In this document: positions 47,417 through 59,000 of the stretch, piece by piece
How positions within the stretch are numbered: position 1 is the first letter of the stretch
How the letters are laid out: every line of letters starts with the position of its first letter
Source of the DNA: Ramazzottius varieornatus
Taxonomy: Eukaryota > Tardigrada > Eutardigrada > Parachela > Ramazzottiidae
Reading direction: 5' to 3'
Length of the DNA stretch: 64,000 bases
Assembly: GCA_001949185.1 (NCBI GenBank)
Contig: BDGG01000002.1
Coordinates: 4,826,448-4,890,447 of the forward strand
The notes under the pieces: model-generated
Databases searched by the model: none
The model's input: the letters and a program-made list of their open reading frames with translations, nothing else
Told to the model about the DNA's origin: nothing
Made by a program: the position numbers and the translations under genes

Positions 47417-49047
47417 TTAATGAACACTTTCAACCTTTTTTTCCGAAATTTTATGCAAATCCGGGTCGGCATCAGCAGCTCGTTCCAGCAATCCCTGGAT
47501 GAACGCATTGCGTCCTGAAGCTCGTTCCAGGAACTCCATGTTGAACGATTTCGGCTCGGCATGCTCTTCATCCAGCTTCTCCATGCCATTTCCATTTTCT
47601 TTCTGGTTAACCGCCACCAAGTTCTCGCTTCGTTCATCTTCCAGGGCTTCCTCCAGAAAGCTAACTGGAGGTTTCCCGATCGTATCTTCGATTACATCAT
47701 TACTCTGAGGAGCTGGACTTATAGCCGTATCATCGACGCCGTGGAATGGGTACCCCACCTCGTCATCAGCCTGATTAATAGCCGCGTCTGCAGTGTAGTC
47801 GAACATCGAGTAACTTGGTCTGATATTTTTCGGAGACTCTGCTTTCGTGGTTCCCTGTAGTTGATCACTGAGTCGCGCCCAAGCGTCCTTGTACCGACTG
47901 CCAGCTATGCCAGCGTTAACGCGATACGCCCTTTCTATCCATACGCGTTCCAGTTCGCGATTCTCGTGACCACAAATGCGCGCTAGACATAAAGCTATGT
48001 CGCGCAACAGGTAGGTCAACGGAAGTTCGTAAAGACGCTTCTTGAGTTCCGCAGTGTGCTTGTCCTCTTCCTCGGACGCATCGTGCGACAAGCCGGGATG
48101 TCGAGGTGGCAGCATCGTCTGCGTTTGATGGGGCATCAAGTATAGCATCTTTTCGGGACTGCGGAAGATTTGGAACGTGTCTTGGAGCTACAACGGAGAC
48201 GAACAGCCGTTAAGCTAACAAGACGAACGGAAGCGTTTTGTGGTTCAAATTACCTTATACAGAAACCCTGTCCAGTTCGCTAGGAAGTCCCGACGCCACG
48301 ACCGGATGGAATGCAGAGTGGTTTGATCAGTTTGTGCCAGCTGACTTTGCTCGTACTTGACGCATATGTTTGACGGACGAGTGAAACCGAAGAGCCACCT
48401 GCAAAACAGAAAGAGAAACACTTGACTTAGTTCCGAACTTCCGGTTAGGAGGAAGTTTCTTCTTACATGTCCTCGAAAATTTGAGAGTAAACCGCAGTAT
48501 GAGGATCCCTTTCCATAACAGCATCTATGAAATCACAAATCAAATTTTTAGCGAAAACACAGAGCGAGCAGACATTAAAATTTTCAACTTCACATAGAGC
48601 TTCACCTGCAATTTCCTGCAGAGTACGAACTGCGAAGTTGATAGTATTCAGGTTGTCCATCACAGCTTGTCCATTGTCGGCCTTATCTAAGAGCACTGCA
48701 TTTCGTCACAGATTCATTGCTAAGAATATTCGCTTTCGGTCACCTACCGAAACTCGTCCAAAACTTCGACATCTTCTGCTTGACTTCCGAAAAGCCGCTG
48801 AAATGAAACAGATAGAGACAATCATGGCGAGTTGATCAAATTTGACAAAAGGCACAAAGCAGTGAGCCACCCACCTTAGAAGATCGACGACAGGTATGCT
48901 CTTCAGAACATTCTGGTCGATTAATGCGCTCTCGGAGATACTAGAAGGCTCAACGCGCGAACTTCCAGTGGGTTTACTGGAGGAGTAACTCTTTCTGCCC
49001 AACTTTCCGCCAGCTTCCCGACTCCGCCGTCGAACGTTCTGCTCCAT
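47417..49047 (-). CDS. Unrecognised conserved-looking protein, 428 aa
   Basis: Six exons join in phase: 48875-49047, 48748-48797, 48606-48695, 48467-48524, 48254-48398 and 47417-48187. The N terminus is basic and Ser-rich (MEQNVRRRSREAGGKLGRKS). The middle looks like an alpha-helical folded domain: VKQKMSKFWTSFVLLDKADN, DNLNTINFAVRTLQEIADAV, AVYSQIFEDMWLFGFTRPSN and SWRRDFLANWTGFLYKLQD. The last exon continues with ELPLTYLLRDIALCLARICG and RVWIERAYRVNAGIAGSRYK, then a long acidic, disordered C terminus (EEALEDERSENLVAV). No signal peptide or membrane span. I do not recognise the family. Clean exon phasing over six exons makes a working gene likely. It shares a 0.7 kb divergent promoter region (49048-49763) with the septin gene; nothing else is visible there. 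Confidence 0.7.
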
Positions 49048-49763
49048 GGTCCCGGCTTCCCTCACATGTACTGCAAGCCGAAAATAGGTGGCCTACAACA
49101 GCCAGCCTACAACAGCCAGCCTACCGAGGTCGGACTAAGCAAGATATCTATCAACGAGTGTCAGGGCAACATCGCCTACATCGGTAAATCGGGAGAGAAG
49201 AGAACGTCGAAGTTCTTAAAAATTAAGTATAAATCGTTGAGGTGACGCATGACATTTTGGGCCTCGACCTGTTGCGATGATGTAGGTGTCTGATGCAATG
49301 CATTGATTGACTTGAACGCGTGATTATCTGCACAGAAAGCTGAAGAGCGGCTTTCCCCCTGATGTTGAGAATGAGAGCTAGACCAGCGAGGTATCTGGGT
49401 CCCACACACTGCGCGACGAATATGAAGACGCAGCATCACTCATAACTTTTGTAAGAATTTCCACCTGCGCTGCAGAGTTTTTCTTTCAAGTTTTTTGGAA
49501 GTCACGCATGGAAAGTCGCACATCGTATCGTTGCTGAGTCGAGGTCAATCACCCACATCGTGCGTAAGTAGAACTGTAGTTAGTAGCAGTGTTTGTGTAC
49601 GTTCAGTGTTCACGATCAGATCAACGTTGCTTTGTATTCAGACGGCTGGAGTCTCGGCTCTTGGATCTTGATGCTACAGTTGCTTTAAAAATTGATTGAC
49701 AGGTGTTGTGTCTGCTACTCTTCCCTCTAGGTCATCCTTACCCTTTGAGGCTTTGGAAGGAGC

Positions 49764-51733
49764 ATGGACAGCAACATGAGCGGCAGAAAAGGCAACTCGG
49801 ACACCGCGTCTGTGCTTTCCTCTCCCGGACTCAGCTATGTTGGCTTCTCCGATCTCCCAAACCTCATCCATCGAAAGTCAGTCAAGAAAGGATTTGAGTT
49901 CACCTTACTGGTCGTCGGTGAGTGCGTCTAGTTGAAGTCCTCATTAGCGTTGGTTCAATTACCGTTGTTAGTTAAACCGATCATACTTTGTTACTGTTCT
50001 TTATCTGCCTAACTGGCGTTTCGGCTGCAATCCACAGGACGAGATGGTACGGGAAAAACGACGGTTGTAAACAGTATCTTCCATACCGAAATCGTGACGG
50101 AAAAGCAACAGGTGCCTTTGTCCGAGAAAACCCAAGGCAAGGTCGTCTTGGATCCTTCAACTGTTGAACTTGAAGAGCGCGGTACGTCGGTAAGGTTGTA
50201 TCTCTCAGTGTCTGCTAACGCACCTGACAACTAATGTTTTCTTGTAGGCGTGAGAGTACGGCTGACGGTCGTTCATACGCACGGATATGGCGATAGTTTG
50301 AACAACACCAGCAACCCTGACCCTATCATTAAATACATCGACGATCAGGTATAGTCCACTTAACTTTTCGAACTGTTTCTGCCGCTTCTTTTGTTGCTGT
50401 ATATCATATGCGGACCTAATCACCTTATTGCAGTTCGAAAAGTATTTTAATGACGAAAGTGGAATCAATCGCCGTCACATTCTGGACACTCGCGTCCATT
50501 GCATGGTGAGTATTGATAGGACCTGAATTAGGCTCAATATGTAGTTCTTCGGCAGACACTGTTTGGGTTCTCTTATTGTATGTTTGTTTCGTATTTTTCA
50601 GCTCTATTTCGTGGAGCCGTACCAGCGAGGGTGAGTAGGTAGTTTCGAACTTCCGGCAGTCGCTCCTGTCTGACCATTCAATGCTTTCCGCCTAAAAATC
50701 ATGCTCATTTACCCATATGGTGAATACATTAGGTTGAAGCCTATCGACGTCAAGTTCCTGAAGGCAGTCGGAAGTAAAGTGAACGTCATTCCCCTGATAG
50801 CCAAAGCGGACACGTTGACCAAGCAGGAACTGGCTGTGAAGAAGCATGAAGTATGTTGTTGGTGAACGGGTGAGGTTAGAAACTGTCTAATCCATGAACT
50901 TTCTCTGTTCCAGCTTGCCCGGGATATCGAAAAACACGAAATCAAAATCTATCAAATGCCGTAAGTATCTCGTACCCATTTCTCATGTAGCTGCTACGTC
51001 GCGCACCTTACGTGAAGATTGTCCCGTTCAACACGTTATATTCTCTACAGCGATGGGGACGACGAAGACATTGAGTATAAGGTAACTTACGAATGCCAGG
51101 ATATTGTATCAAACGACACCAAACTTTAATGTGAATGCGTTGATTTTAGGAAACTTTCGACTCGATCAAGAAGTGCATGCCTTTCGCGGTTTGTGGCAGC
51201 AACACTCCGATTGACCTGAAAGGACACCGGGTACTGGCTCGTGCCTACCCTTGGGGCATTCTTGATGTCGAGAATAGCGAGTGGACTGACTGCAAGGCTC
51301 TCCGTACTATGATAATGTATGTGTATTTATTAAGTACAATAATGATATCAGGATGAAACTAACATAGAGTTCTACGAGTACCGTATCTCTCTTCGTTTTA
51401 GTTCTCAAATGTCGGATCTCCAAGAAGTTACGCACAACGTTCACTACGAAAATTACCGCTCCGAACGACTGATGACCGGCAAATCTGGAAAAGGGTAATC
51501 TCCACTTGAGATCGGGCTTTATTTTCCGTATTTCCATCTTGAGGGCTTGTTTTGTCCAACGCAGGGATGGGCTGCGAGGTGCATTTGAAGACGCGTCCAT
51601 GTCGGCTCACGAGCGTAAGCTTTTCGAAAAGGAGCAAGAACTGAAGAGGATGCAAGATCAGCTGAACCGGATGCAGCAACAGATTGCTCAACAAACGCTG
51701 TCGAATCTTCCTGTGCGCGATAGTCGCGTTTGA
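49764..51733 (+). CDS. Septin, SEPT2-like group, 374 aa, with altered GTPase motif
   Basis: Eleven exons join in phase: 49764-49917, 50038-50181, 50248-50348, 50434-50505, 50602-50630, 50733-50850, 50914-50960, 51051-51081, 51150-51316, 51402-51494 and 51565-51733. Septins form GTP-binding filaments at the cell cortex and cleavage furrow. The P-loop is [15 protein letters not shown] (about residues 52-66). Septin blocks include [41 protein letters not shown] and G4 AKADTL. The septin unique element [11 protein letters not shown] is followed by [19 protein letters not shown] and a short C-terminal coiled coil ([20 protein letters not shown]). The DESGxNRRHI and SERL blocks and the short coiled coil place it with the SEPT2 group. 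The G3 motif, normally DTPGxGD, reads HTHGYGD, so the invariant aspartate is lost; nucleotide hydrolysis may be impaired while filament interfaces look kept. Confidence 0.9.
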
Positions 51734-52016
51734 ACTCGTTATTTCGCTAAGTGGATCTTATGCAGTGGGTTGGTGTTCAAGTTTCTGTCCCACTGTAGGA
51801 CCACCAAACTTTTGTACGCTATTTTACGTCTGGTTTTCTTTTATTTTTTCTCCTGTCCGTATCTCAGTAGGTTAGCAGCATGTTGTGATTTTGAAAGATG
51901 CGATTCTTTTCTCTCTAGTTGAAGTTATGAATTTTTAAAGTGGAGTTGTAATTCCTTGAATTAAAAAGCTGTAGAACGGACGAACTTATTCGACCGTATT
52001 GTGCGGAAAATAGTGT
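51734..52016. other. Convergent gap between septin and MOV10-like genes
   Basis: 283 bp of AT-rich 3' flanking DNA; no feature beyond A/T runs. Confidence 0.4.
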
Positions 52017-54493
52017 TCAGAAACCCAGACGTTGACTCCGATCAACCAACGTGCCCATGCTTCCGCAGTGTTTGATGAGCTCGGCGAAGAACAAGTCCTG
52101 CAAGACAAGCAGAGTTTGCAACAAGTAATTCGTTCAAGCATCGACAGGACTTTCGGGTTTGAGTATAAAGATGTACGGAAACCCGGACAAGCATCGTTTA
52201 CCTGTGAGTGGTAAGCAGCATTTCCAACAATGCACATATGGTCCAGTGCGCGGGACAGTGCGACGTTTAAACGATCGGGGGACCCGACGAACCCTTCTCG
52301 CGAGTGAGCGTTACTTGATTTCGGGCGTGGCTGATGCGACCCGACCACAGTTATCCAGAAAAATAATCGTTTGGTTTATAAGCGAAGAAGAAATGGCATT
52401 TATCAGCACTTACAAGCACAACACGGCTCGAGCAACCCAGGAACTCATCAATGGTACGCACTGTTGGTAAACTGTCTTTTGGCAATTTGGACTCAGTCAG
52501 TAGTCGTATGATCTGTCGCACCTGTAAGTAAACTACTAGATTATTTCATTTAAGTTGTTCTGTTTTCGATAGGACTTATTTGAGCTTGATACGCCGAATT
52601 GACGGCGATATCTGTGAGAGGTAGACCGAGGGAAAACAGCTTTCGAACGTAGTTTTTGACGACATCGCCTTCTCCAAGATTAAACTTAGAGCCGCTAAAG
52701 TCCACCCCTTCCTGTCCATCTACCGAGCAGAAGACGATTGGCGGAAGCCCACTATAAAATTCGAAGTAAATGTGACTATGTCAAGTAAGAAGGGGACCAC
52801 AGAAAGTTTCTGAAGAGCCCACCTGGAGTCCTCGTGTGAAAAGGGACGAATTCGATGACGATGACCTTTCGGAACCATCAACGAGCTTCACCCAGCCACC
52901 GGCTCGCCAAACAACATCGGCCTCTTTGCTGGCTATCAGGAATCTGAGAAGTACGTCTACCGCGGAGTCAGTAGGAGCGGAGACCACGATGCGGCTGGTC
53001 GGACACTTTAGTACCAGTTGGATAACGATTTCAACTAACGTCATGGTCTTCCCGGTTCTTGCCAGCCCATTAGAACATAAATTCGTAATGTAGGGTTAGT
53101 CCTAAACATTAATTATACAAGATAGTAAGTCTGAGAAAAAGCACATACCTGGAGGCCCACAAATTATGTATGGTCCAGGACGGTGAGCTCCGAGTACAAC
53201 CGCCTCCACAGCGCATCGCTGGCAGTAATTCAGTGTGCAGTTGTAAAACGGTATTCGAGGTTTTGGTAGTGCGGCTCGATCTTCCTCGGTAAGCTTTCCG
53301 CCAGAGGCTTCTCCTGAAAGTAAAACCGCAAAGGCTTCGACCAGGTGATATGTGTTACGAACTGACAAAAGAAAAATGCACCTACTGTTCAGGAGCACCG
53401 CCGCCTCTCTCCACAGCTCTTTTTCGGCACCAAGGCTCACTTCCGGTTGGTCGATGAAGCTTGCATATACTTGCGGGAAAATCGACGAAGACTTCAGATC
53501 AGGGAACCCTGCAGTGCCCAGCCTTGCTGGAAACTTGTCCACCGCTTGGTGTAGATTTCGGAAGAGGGGACTGCGCTTTAGGAAGTAAAGGACCACATCT
53601 TCGTGCACCTCGGTATGCTCCATGTCCGCGTCAAGCGTTATCACGATCTCTACCTCGGTCGTCTAAAACACGCAATGCTAGTCCAAAAGAGTAATCACCA
53701 TGTCTAAGATGAGCAACCAGGAGCGGTTTACCGCAACAATCTTTCCGTTCAAGCAGACCGACTGGCAGAAACATCTGCACGGTTGGTTCGATCTGGCTAT
53801 CGTGGACTTCCGGGGAACCTCTTGTCCAGAAGGTCGTTTGACGACAAACACTGCAGGCTGTTTCTCTGGTTCCACATCATCGGAGTCCTAGGGGAATTCC
53901 AGAACATGGAAATTAATGCATTTACATCGTAAAGTTACGTACAGTACAGACCGGTGACAGTTCCTAGTCGATTCCTACTTTCGAAATAGACAAGCGGAGT
54001 ATCACCTGTGTTTTTCTTTGTGAATTTGGCTTCCACCGGTGCAGGACGATGCCACGCCAAGAGGATCGTTCAAAATCCTCGATGAAGAGAAGCAAATGCT
54101 GCTTTTCCTTGTAGTCATCGGGAGTAAGGCTTTCAGTGGCGACAGAGAACAGCTTCGTGATGGCCTCAGTTGGTTGCTCCGAACAAGCTAGAATGCGCAA
54201 CAGGTCCTCTGGGATCGGCTGTGGCGCTTCCGGTGCGCTGCCAAAGAAGGGTCTGGATTCCAATATTGCGGCCCGACGCTCGATTGCCATGCGAGCATTC
54301 CTAGTAGCATAATCAAGAACCCGTAAGACCGTAGGTTTATAGACTGCTCGACTCTTCGAGTCGCGCAACCGCTACCAGTACTCTTCCCGGTACTTCGCAC
54401 CTACCTGCCGCAGTCACCTCCTTCGAGATCGAATCTGTCCTCGTCCATCGTGTTCGTGATATGCAGAGTTTCAGAAGATCCTGGATGTGACAT
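52017..54493 (-). CDS. MOV10/Armitage-type SF1 RNA helicase, incomplete and possibly degenerate
   Basis: Supported exons: about 54006-54368, 53699-53887, 53386-53662, 53149-53313, 52823-53058, 52580-52751, 52414-52521, 52202-52330 and 52017-52097. The first exon (ATG about 54493, MSHPGSSETLHITNTMDEDR) is uncertain. MOV10-family enzymes unwind RNA in RNA silencing; MOV10L1/Armitage works in piRNA biogenesis. The N-terminal core has DDYKEKQHLLLFIEDFER. The helicase part has YIICGPPG|TGKTMTLVEI (motif I, split by an intron), IVVSAPTDSAVDVLL, then GLPPIVFCSVDGQEGVDF, TDIAVNSAYQAQ|VRQIIRLL, VRTIDEFLGCSSRVVL and DRLNVALSRALDHMCIVGN (motif VI). Between SAPTDSAVD and GLPPIVF only about 80 residues remain, and no DEAx (motif II) or GDxxQ (motif III) is seen. 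Two introns have non-canonical ends (see findings). Either a decaying gene, a domain-deleted paralogue, or an assembly problem. Confidence 0.75.
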
Positions 54494-55086
54494 TGTCTGC
54501 AGCTGGACACTGGATTGTTGGGTTGTCTAAAGTCCATAGCGAGGAGATAACTGTAAGTCCACAACAAAACTATGCTAGTTTTCGATGTAGACGATATGAA
54601 CCACTGGTCAGCCATCACGCTGGAGAACAAAAAAGACCAAGCGGTAAAGGTTAAGTCGGCCAAAATAGGCGGAGCGACAGGTCCGTGACCAATCGTCTAA
54701 CCAATAAAGCTCATCGCTTTTGCGCCTGCCGATCAGCTGTCAAGTCCACTTCCCTTGTAGCCCTCTTTTGGGGTTTTTTTTCTGGATTTTCGTTTTCTGG
54801 ATCTGTTTTCTCTATGGACTCTTGAATCTCTGTTCTCCGGCTCAGAATCTTGATACAAGGTTGATATTACGAAGTTTACTCACCTCGGTAAGTTGTATAG
54901 CATCGGTTCCCCCAGAGATGGCCGTTTATCACACCCATAAGTGCTGTCGACTGGGATCATGTAGTTTAACCTGTCCTACAGTAAATCATGCTCGCTTCGC
55001 AGGAAAACTCATCCGGAAGTATGTAAGACGTACCATCAGCGCGATCGTAGCCGAATCAAGTTCACCAGCCTACGTCTTCGTCCACG
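54494..55086. other. Divergent promoter region between the two RNA-helicase transcription units
   Basis: About 590 bp separating the MOV10-like gene (-) from the unknown gene and TDRD9-like gene (+). It contains a T-rich stretch near 54772-54800. No coding frame supported. Confidence 0.5.
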
Positions 55087-55974
55087 ATGTTGAGGCGCCG
55101 CTTGAAGCAAATCTTGAAAAACAGGGATGCTGAGCAGAATGCAGAGTTGGGCGCTGGGGACGGTAAAAATTTTCCAGAAGAAGAAGCGCCGCCGCCGCCC
55201 AGTTTCAAGTTACCGGCGGGCTTGGGAAACATCTCTCTGGATGACTTCATGAACGCAAACTTCAACGTACCCACCGCGTTCAATCGACGCACCACAAAGA
55301 TAACCCATCCCAGACAGATTTCACGAGATCTCTTGACACCGATCGAGGTACCAGAGATGACCAACTGGCTGGATCGCGAAGATGGCCAAGTCACTCCACC
55401 GATGATTGTCAAGATGGCCTTCTGGTTTGGCATCGAGCTGGACGAACGGATCGTCAAGCTAGCCATTCAGCCTCCGAATACTTTGATTCCCTGCACAAAA
55501 GATTCAGACTCTGAACCAGAACCCGGTGGATCATCGATGGACATAGCGAAGGAAGCGAAGGACGAGGCTGAACTACAGGCCAAGAAGGACATAATATGTC
55601 AACTAAAGAAAGAACTACACGCGTTGTATCGAGACTACCAGAGAAAAGCCAACGAGGTTTCTGCCAGAGCACGACAGACACCTGTTGAACCGGAACTTCC
55701 TAGCTACAAGCAGAAAAGGTAAGACATGAACATCGTACAGCAAGCTCAGAATCTGATATTTACCAATATTTGTTCTGCTCTTGTTAGTCGACAGCTTGCG
55801 GGAAGTTTGAGCGAGTTCAACCGAATGGCGAATGCTCCGTTGTTTACTAGCCAGCGGGACTTCGAGAGGTTCTCCGCCGGAAGTTATACCGGATCTCAGC
55901 GGTTGGCTTCGCGGCTTGGTACAATGTCCCTTTCAGGAATCACCGACACTGACGAGGTTTGGGTTTCTGCCTAA
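55087..55974 (+). CDS. Unrecognised 272 aa protein immediately upstream of the TDRD9-like gene
   Basis: Two exons, 55087-55718 and 55788-55974, join in phase (AG|T). It starts MLRRRLKQILKNRDAEQNAE, then an acidic/proline segment EEEAPPPPSFKLPAGLGNIS, a likely folded part MTNWLDREDGQVTPPMIVKM followed by AFWFGIELDERIVKLAIQPP, and a charged helical stretch IICQLKKELHALYRDYQRKA. The end is Ser/Gly/Arg-rich (SQRDFERFSAGSYTGSQRLA, SRLGTMSLSGITDTDEVW). I do not recognise the family. Only 70 bp separate its stop from the next ATG on the same strand, so the two may share a promoter, or it could be an N-terminal part of the downstream product if a weak donor (GTTTGG at 55957) were used. I consider separate proteins more likely. 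Confidence 0.6.
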
Positions 55975-56044
55975 AAGACGCTCGCTTTCGTGCCCACAAT
56001 ACTGTCACCCGTAGAAGAGTGAGAAAATGTCTCCGCTCTAGACC

Positions 56045-59000
56045 ATGTCGACCATTTCGAAGACTTCCGGTTGGAGTACAAAGATGTCCGGAGATGTCGC
56101 TACTCTTGTGTTGCCTGTCGCTCCCCAAAGACCGGACAACGCGCAGTGGCATCCTTTGAAGGACCCTGCTGTCTTCCAGAACTTCTATCCGTCTGAAGTA
56201 CCGGCGGATACGAGAAACCTGCCCGTCTTCGCCCATAAGGCCACGGTTAGTCCAAAATTATATCTTAAAATATCTTCGCTAATATCGGTCGAACAGTGAT
56301 GAATATTTCGCAGCCACTGTATCCAAATTCTAATTTGTACACTACGGTTTGGTTTTACAGATCCGAGACCTGATTGCTTCCAGAAAGGTGACCATCATTT
56401 CGGGTATGACCGGAACAGGCAAGTCTACGCAAGTTCCACTGATGGTTCTGGACCATTGCGCCAAAGAAGGGCTTCCCTGCAACATCGTCGTCACACAGCC
56501 TCGCCGTCTGGCCGCCATTGGTGTAGCTCGACGCGTGTGTCAAGAACGAAATTGGTCTGTTGGACAGCTTGTGGGATACCAGGTACGACTTTCCGGATAA
56601 GACCGTCGCGTTGAGTAGGAAATGGCAGCTGACAACGAGTGTATGGCACTCGGTTTTCGGTTTTCACGTACCTGCGAGCTCGCGTCTGTTGTTAGGTACA
56701 GATTTCAAGTATGCAGGTTAATGAACTTTCCAGCCTATACTGCGTTGTCCTCTTGCACCTTCATACTTGAGCTTCGCAGCTTGCTCTGTGGCTGGTGTAT
56801 GTAGGTACAGGAGGTTTCAAAAAGATTGTTCGCCGCCCGCTCCATTGTGTTATGTTTTGGTTCCTATTTCAGGTTGGCTTTGACCGGAATATTTCGGCTG
56901 CTACTCGATTAACCTACTGTACGACCGGTGTTTTTGTCGAGAAGATCGTAGCAGCTAAACACCTGAATCAGTTCACTCATGTCTTTCTGGATGAAATCCA
57001 CGAACGAGATCAGGATACCGACATGGCCCTAATGTTAACTCGACAAATGCTTCAGGAAAATTCCCCAGATGTGAAGGTATTGACGTACGCGCTGTGCAGG
57101 TGCTTTGCGCGAGCATATTTAAAACGAAATGTGTTTCTCGTAGGTGATCTTGATGTCCGCTACGTTCGAGCTAGAGAGAATCTCAAACTATTTTTCGACC
57201 ATGACGAACTCGTTTGCGCGAGATGACCGACCGGGTAAAGTCAGCGTGGACGTCTCGAACCATATGATCCACGAAACGTACCTCGATGAATTCTGCAACA
57301 GTTGGCAGCGCCATGTAAGTCCCCGGTCACGACCATTCCTAAATGATACCATAGCCTGAATGATTCACTGATTATCCGTATAAACTGCAGGCGTTCTACC
57401 ACGAACGACCGCAGTTACCACGCGATCTTATGGCTGTGGCTGTTTCAACGCTGAACGACTTGACCCCACTTCCGGGTCAAGGTCCCGACAATGTACCGTC
57501 GGTTCTGGTCTTTCTTCCAGGTAAGACAGGTTCTACTACAGGCACGAGCTACTCAGCAGCGTAGCAAATTCCGTTTCAAAACTTGTGTCATTTGTAGGTC
57601 TGGAGCATATTCAAGATATGGAAGAAATGATAAAAGCCAAGTAAGTTTCAGTAGATTCTCCCGTGTATTGTACGTTTAATAATATGGTATGGGAACCATC
57701 CGAGGTATCCCAAAGCGGAAGTCATGGTTCTTCATTCCACAATCAACAAAGAAGACCAAAGTAGCGTGCTGGAGCCACCAAGGAAGGGTGTGGATCGTGT
57801 CATCCTGTCAACCAACATCGCCGAAAGTTCAGTGACCATACCCTACATCGACTACGGTAAGATAATTTGCGAAGCGCAAAGAATTTACTTGAGGACTCTA
57901 ACCGATATGTTGTCTGTTATTCCAGTCTTTGACTTCTGCTTGACGAAGACACTGCGATGTAGCGCGAAGACGAAGATTCCCCAGCTCACCATTGAATGGG
58001 CCTCCGCTGCCAACTGTCAGCAGCGCAAAGGTCAGCAGCGTCCATTCGTAACCGAGTGGAACGGGCTAGAGTGCTCTTCGTTGGAACCTTATACAGTAGT
58101 TTGCCATATGTAGGTAGAGTTGGGCGTCTGCGACAAGGCAAAGTGTATTTCTTCGTACCTCGTCAGTTCTTCAAGCTTAAGTTGCCTCGTTATCCCATGC
58201 CCGAGATCTTGGTAAGGAACAATCTGAGTTGATCTCACACTGTATTATTCCATCTTGTTTTCGAGGATAAGTTCCAATCTCTTGTCAATATTTTGAATTG
58301 ATAGATTTCTCCAATCGAAAATTCCGTCCTTCGAGTGAAACTGCTGAGCGTTACCCCGCCACCACTGGAGGTCTTTGTCAAAATGTTGGATCCTCCTGCA
58401 CCCACCGATATCGAACTGGGCATTTTGACGTTGAAAGAGGTGCGTGTCGTACATATCCTTAACTCATCAGTACAATGCATTTACTGTTGTCGATCTGGCA
58501 CCTGGTTTTATTTATAGATTGGCGCGCTTACTGTCAACCATAACGGTACTCCAAGCTACAGCGACGGCGACTTGACGCTGTTGGGCAACATGATAGCTCG
58601 ATTGCCGATGGATGTCCGAACAGCAAAGTTCCTCGTCTTGTGCGCCATGTTTGGGTATCCCGAAGAGGGCGTAACCATCGGTACGTAATGTAATCTCTGC
58701 TGCGGCTTCTGTCTCCGACAAATTTGTCGGAGCGACTCGTACAAAGTAATATCGAAATTTGAATGGAAAAAATCAGCACAAAATTAAGAATCGAACTAAG
58801 AGTAGGAGTCTACGAAATTAGGTATTCCTCTGTAGCTGCTGGAATGAGTATCGAGTCGGTTTTGTGCGGGAACAATCGAACACCGGAAAGGTACAAGATA
58901 CTGCTGGATTTGTACCACAGAGGCGTCAGCAGCGACGCTTTGGCTCTTCTCTACGCCTACCAGCGTTGGAGCGCTCAAAACTTTACCGCTTTGTTCACGG

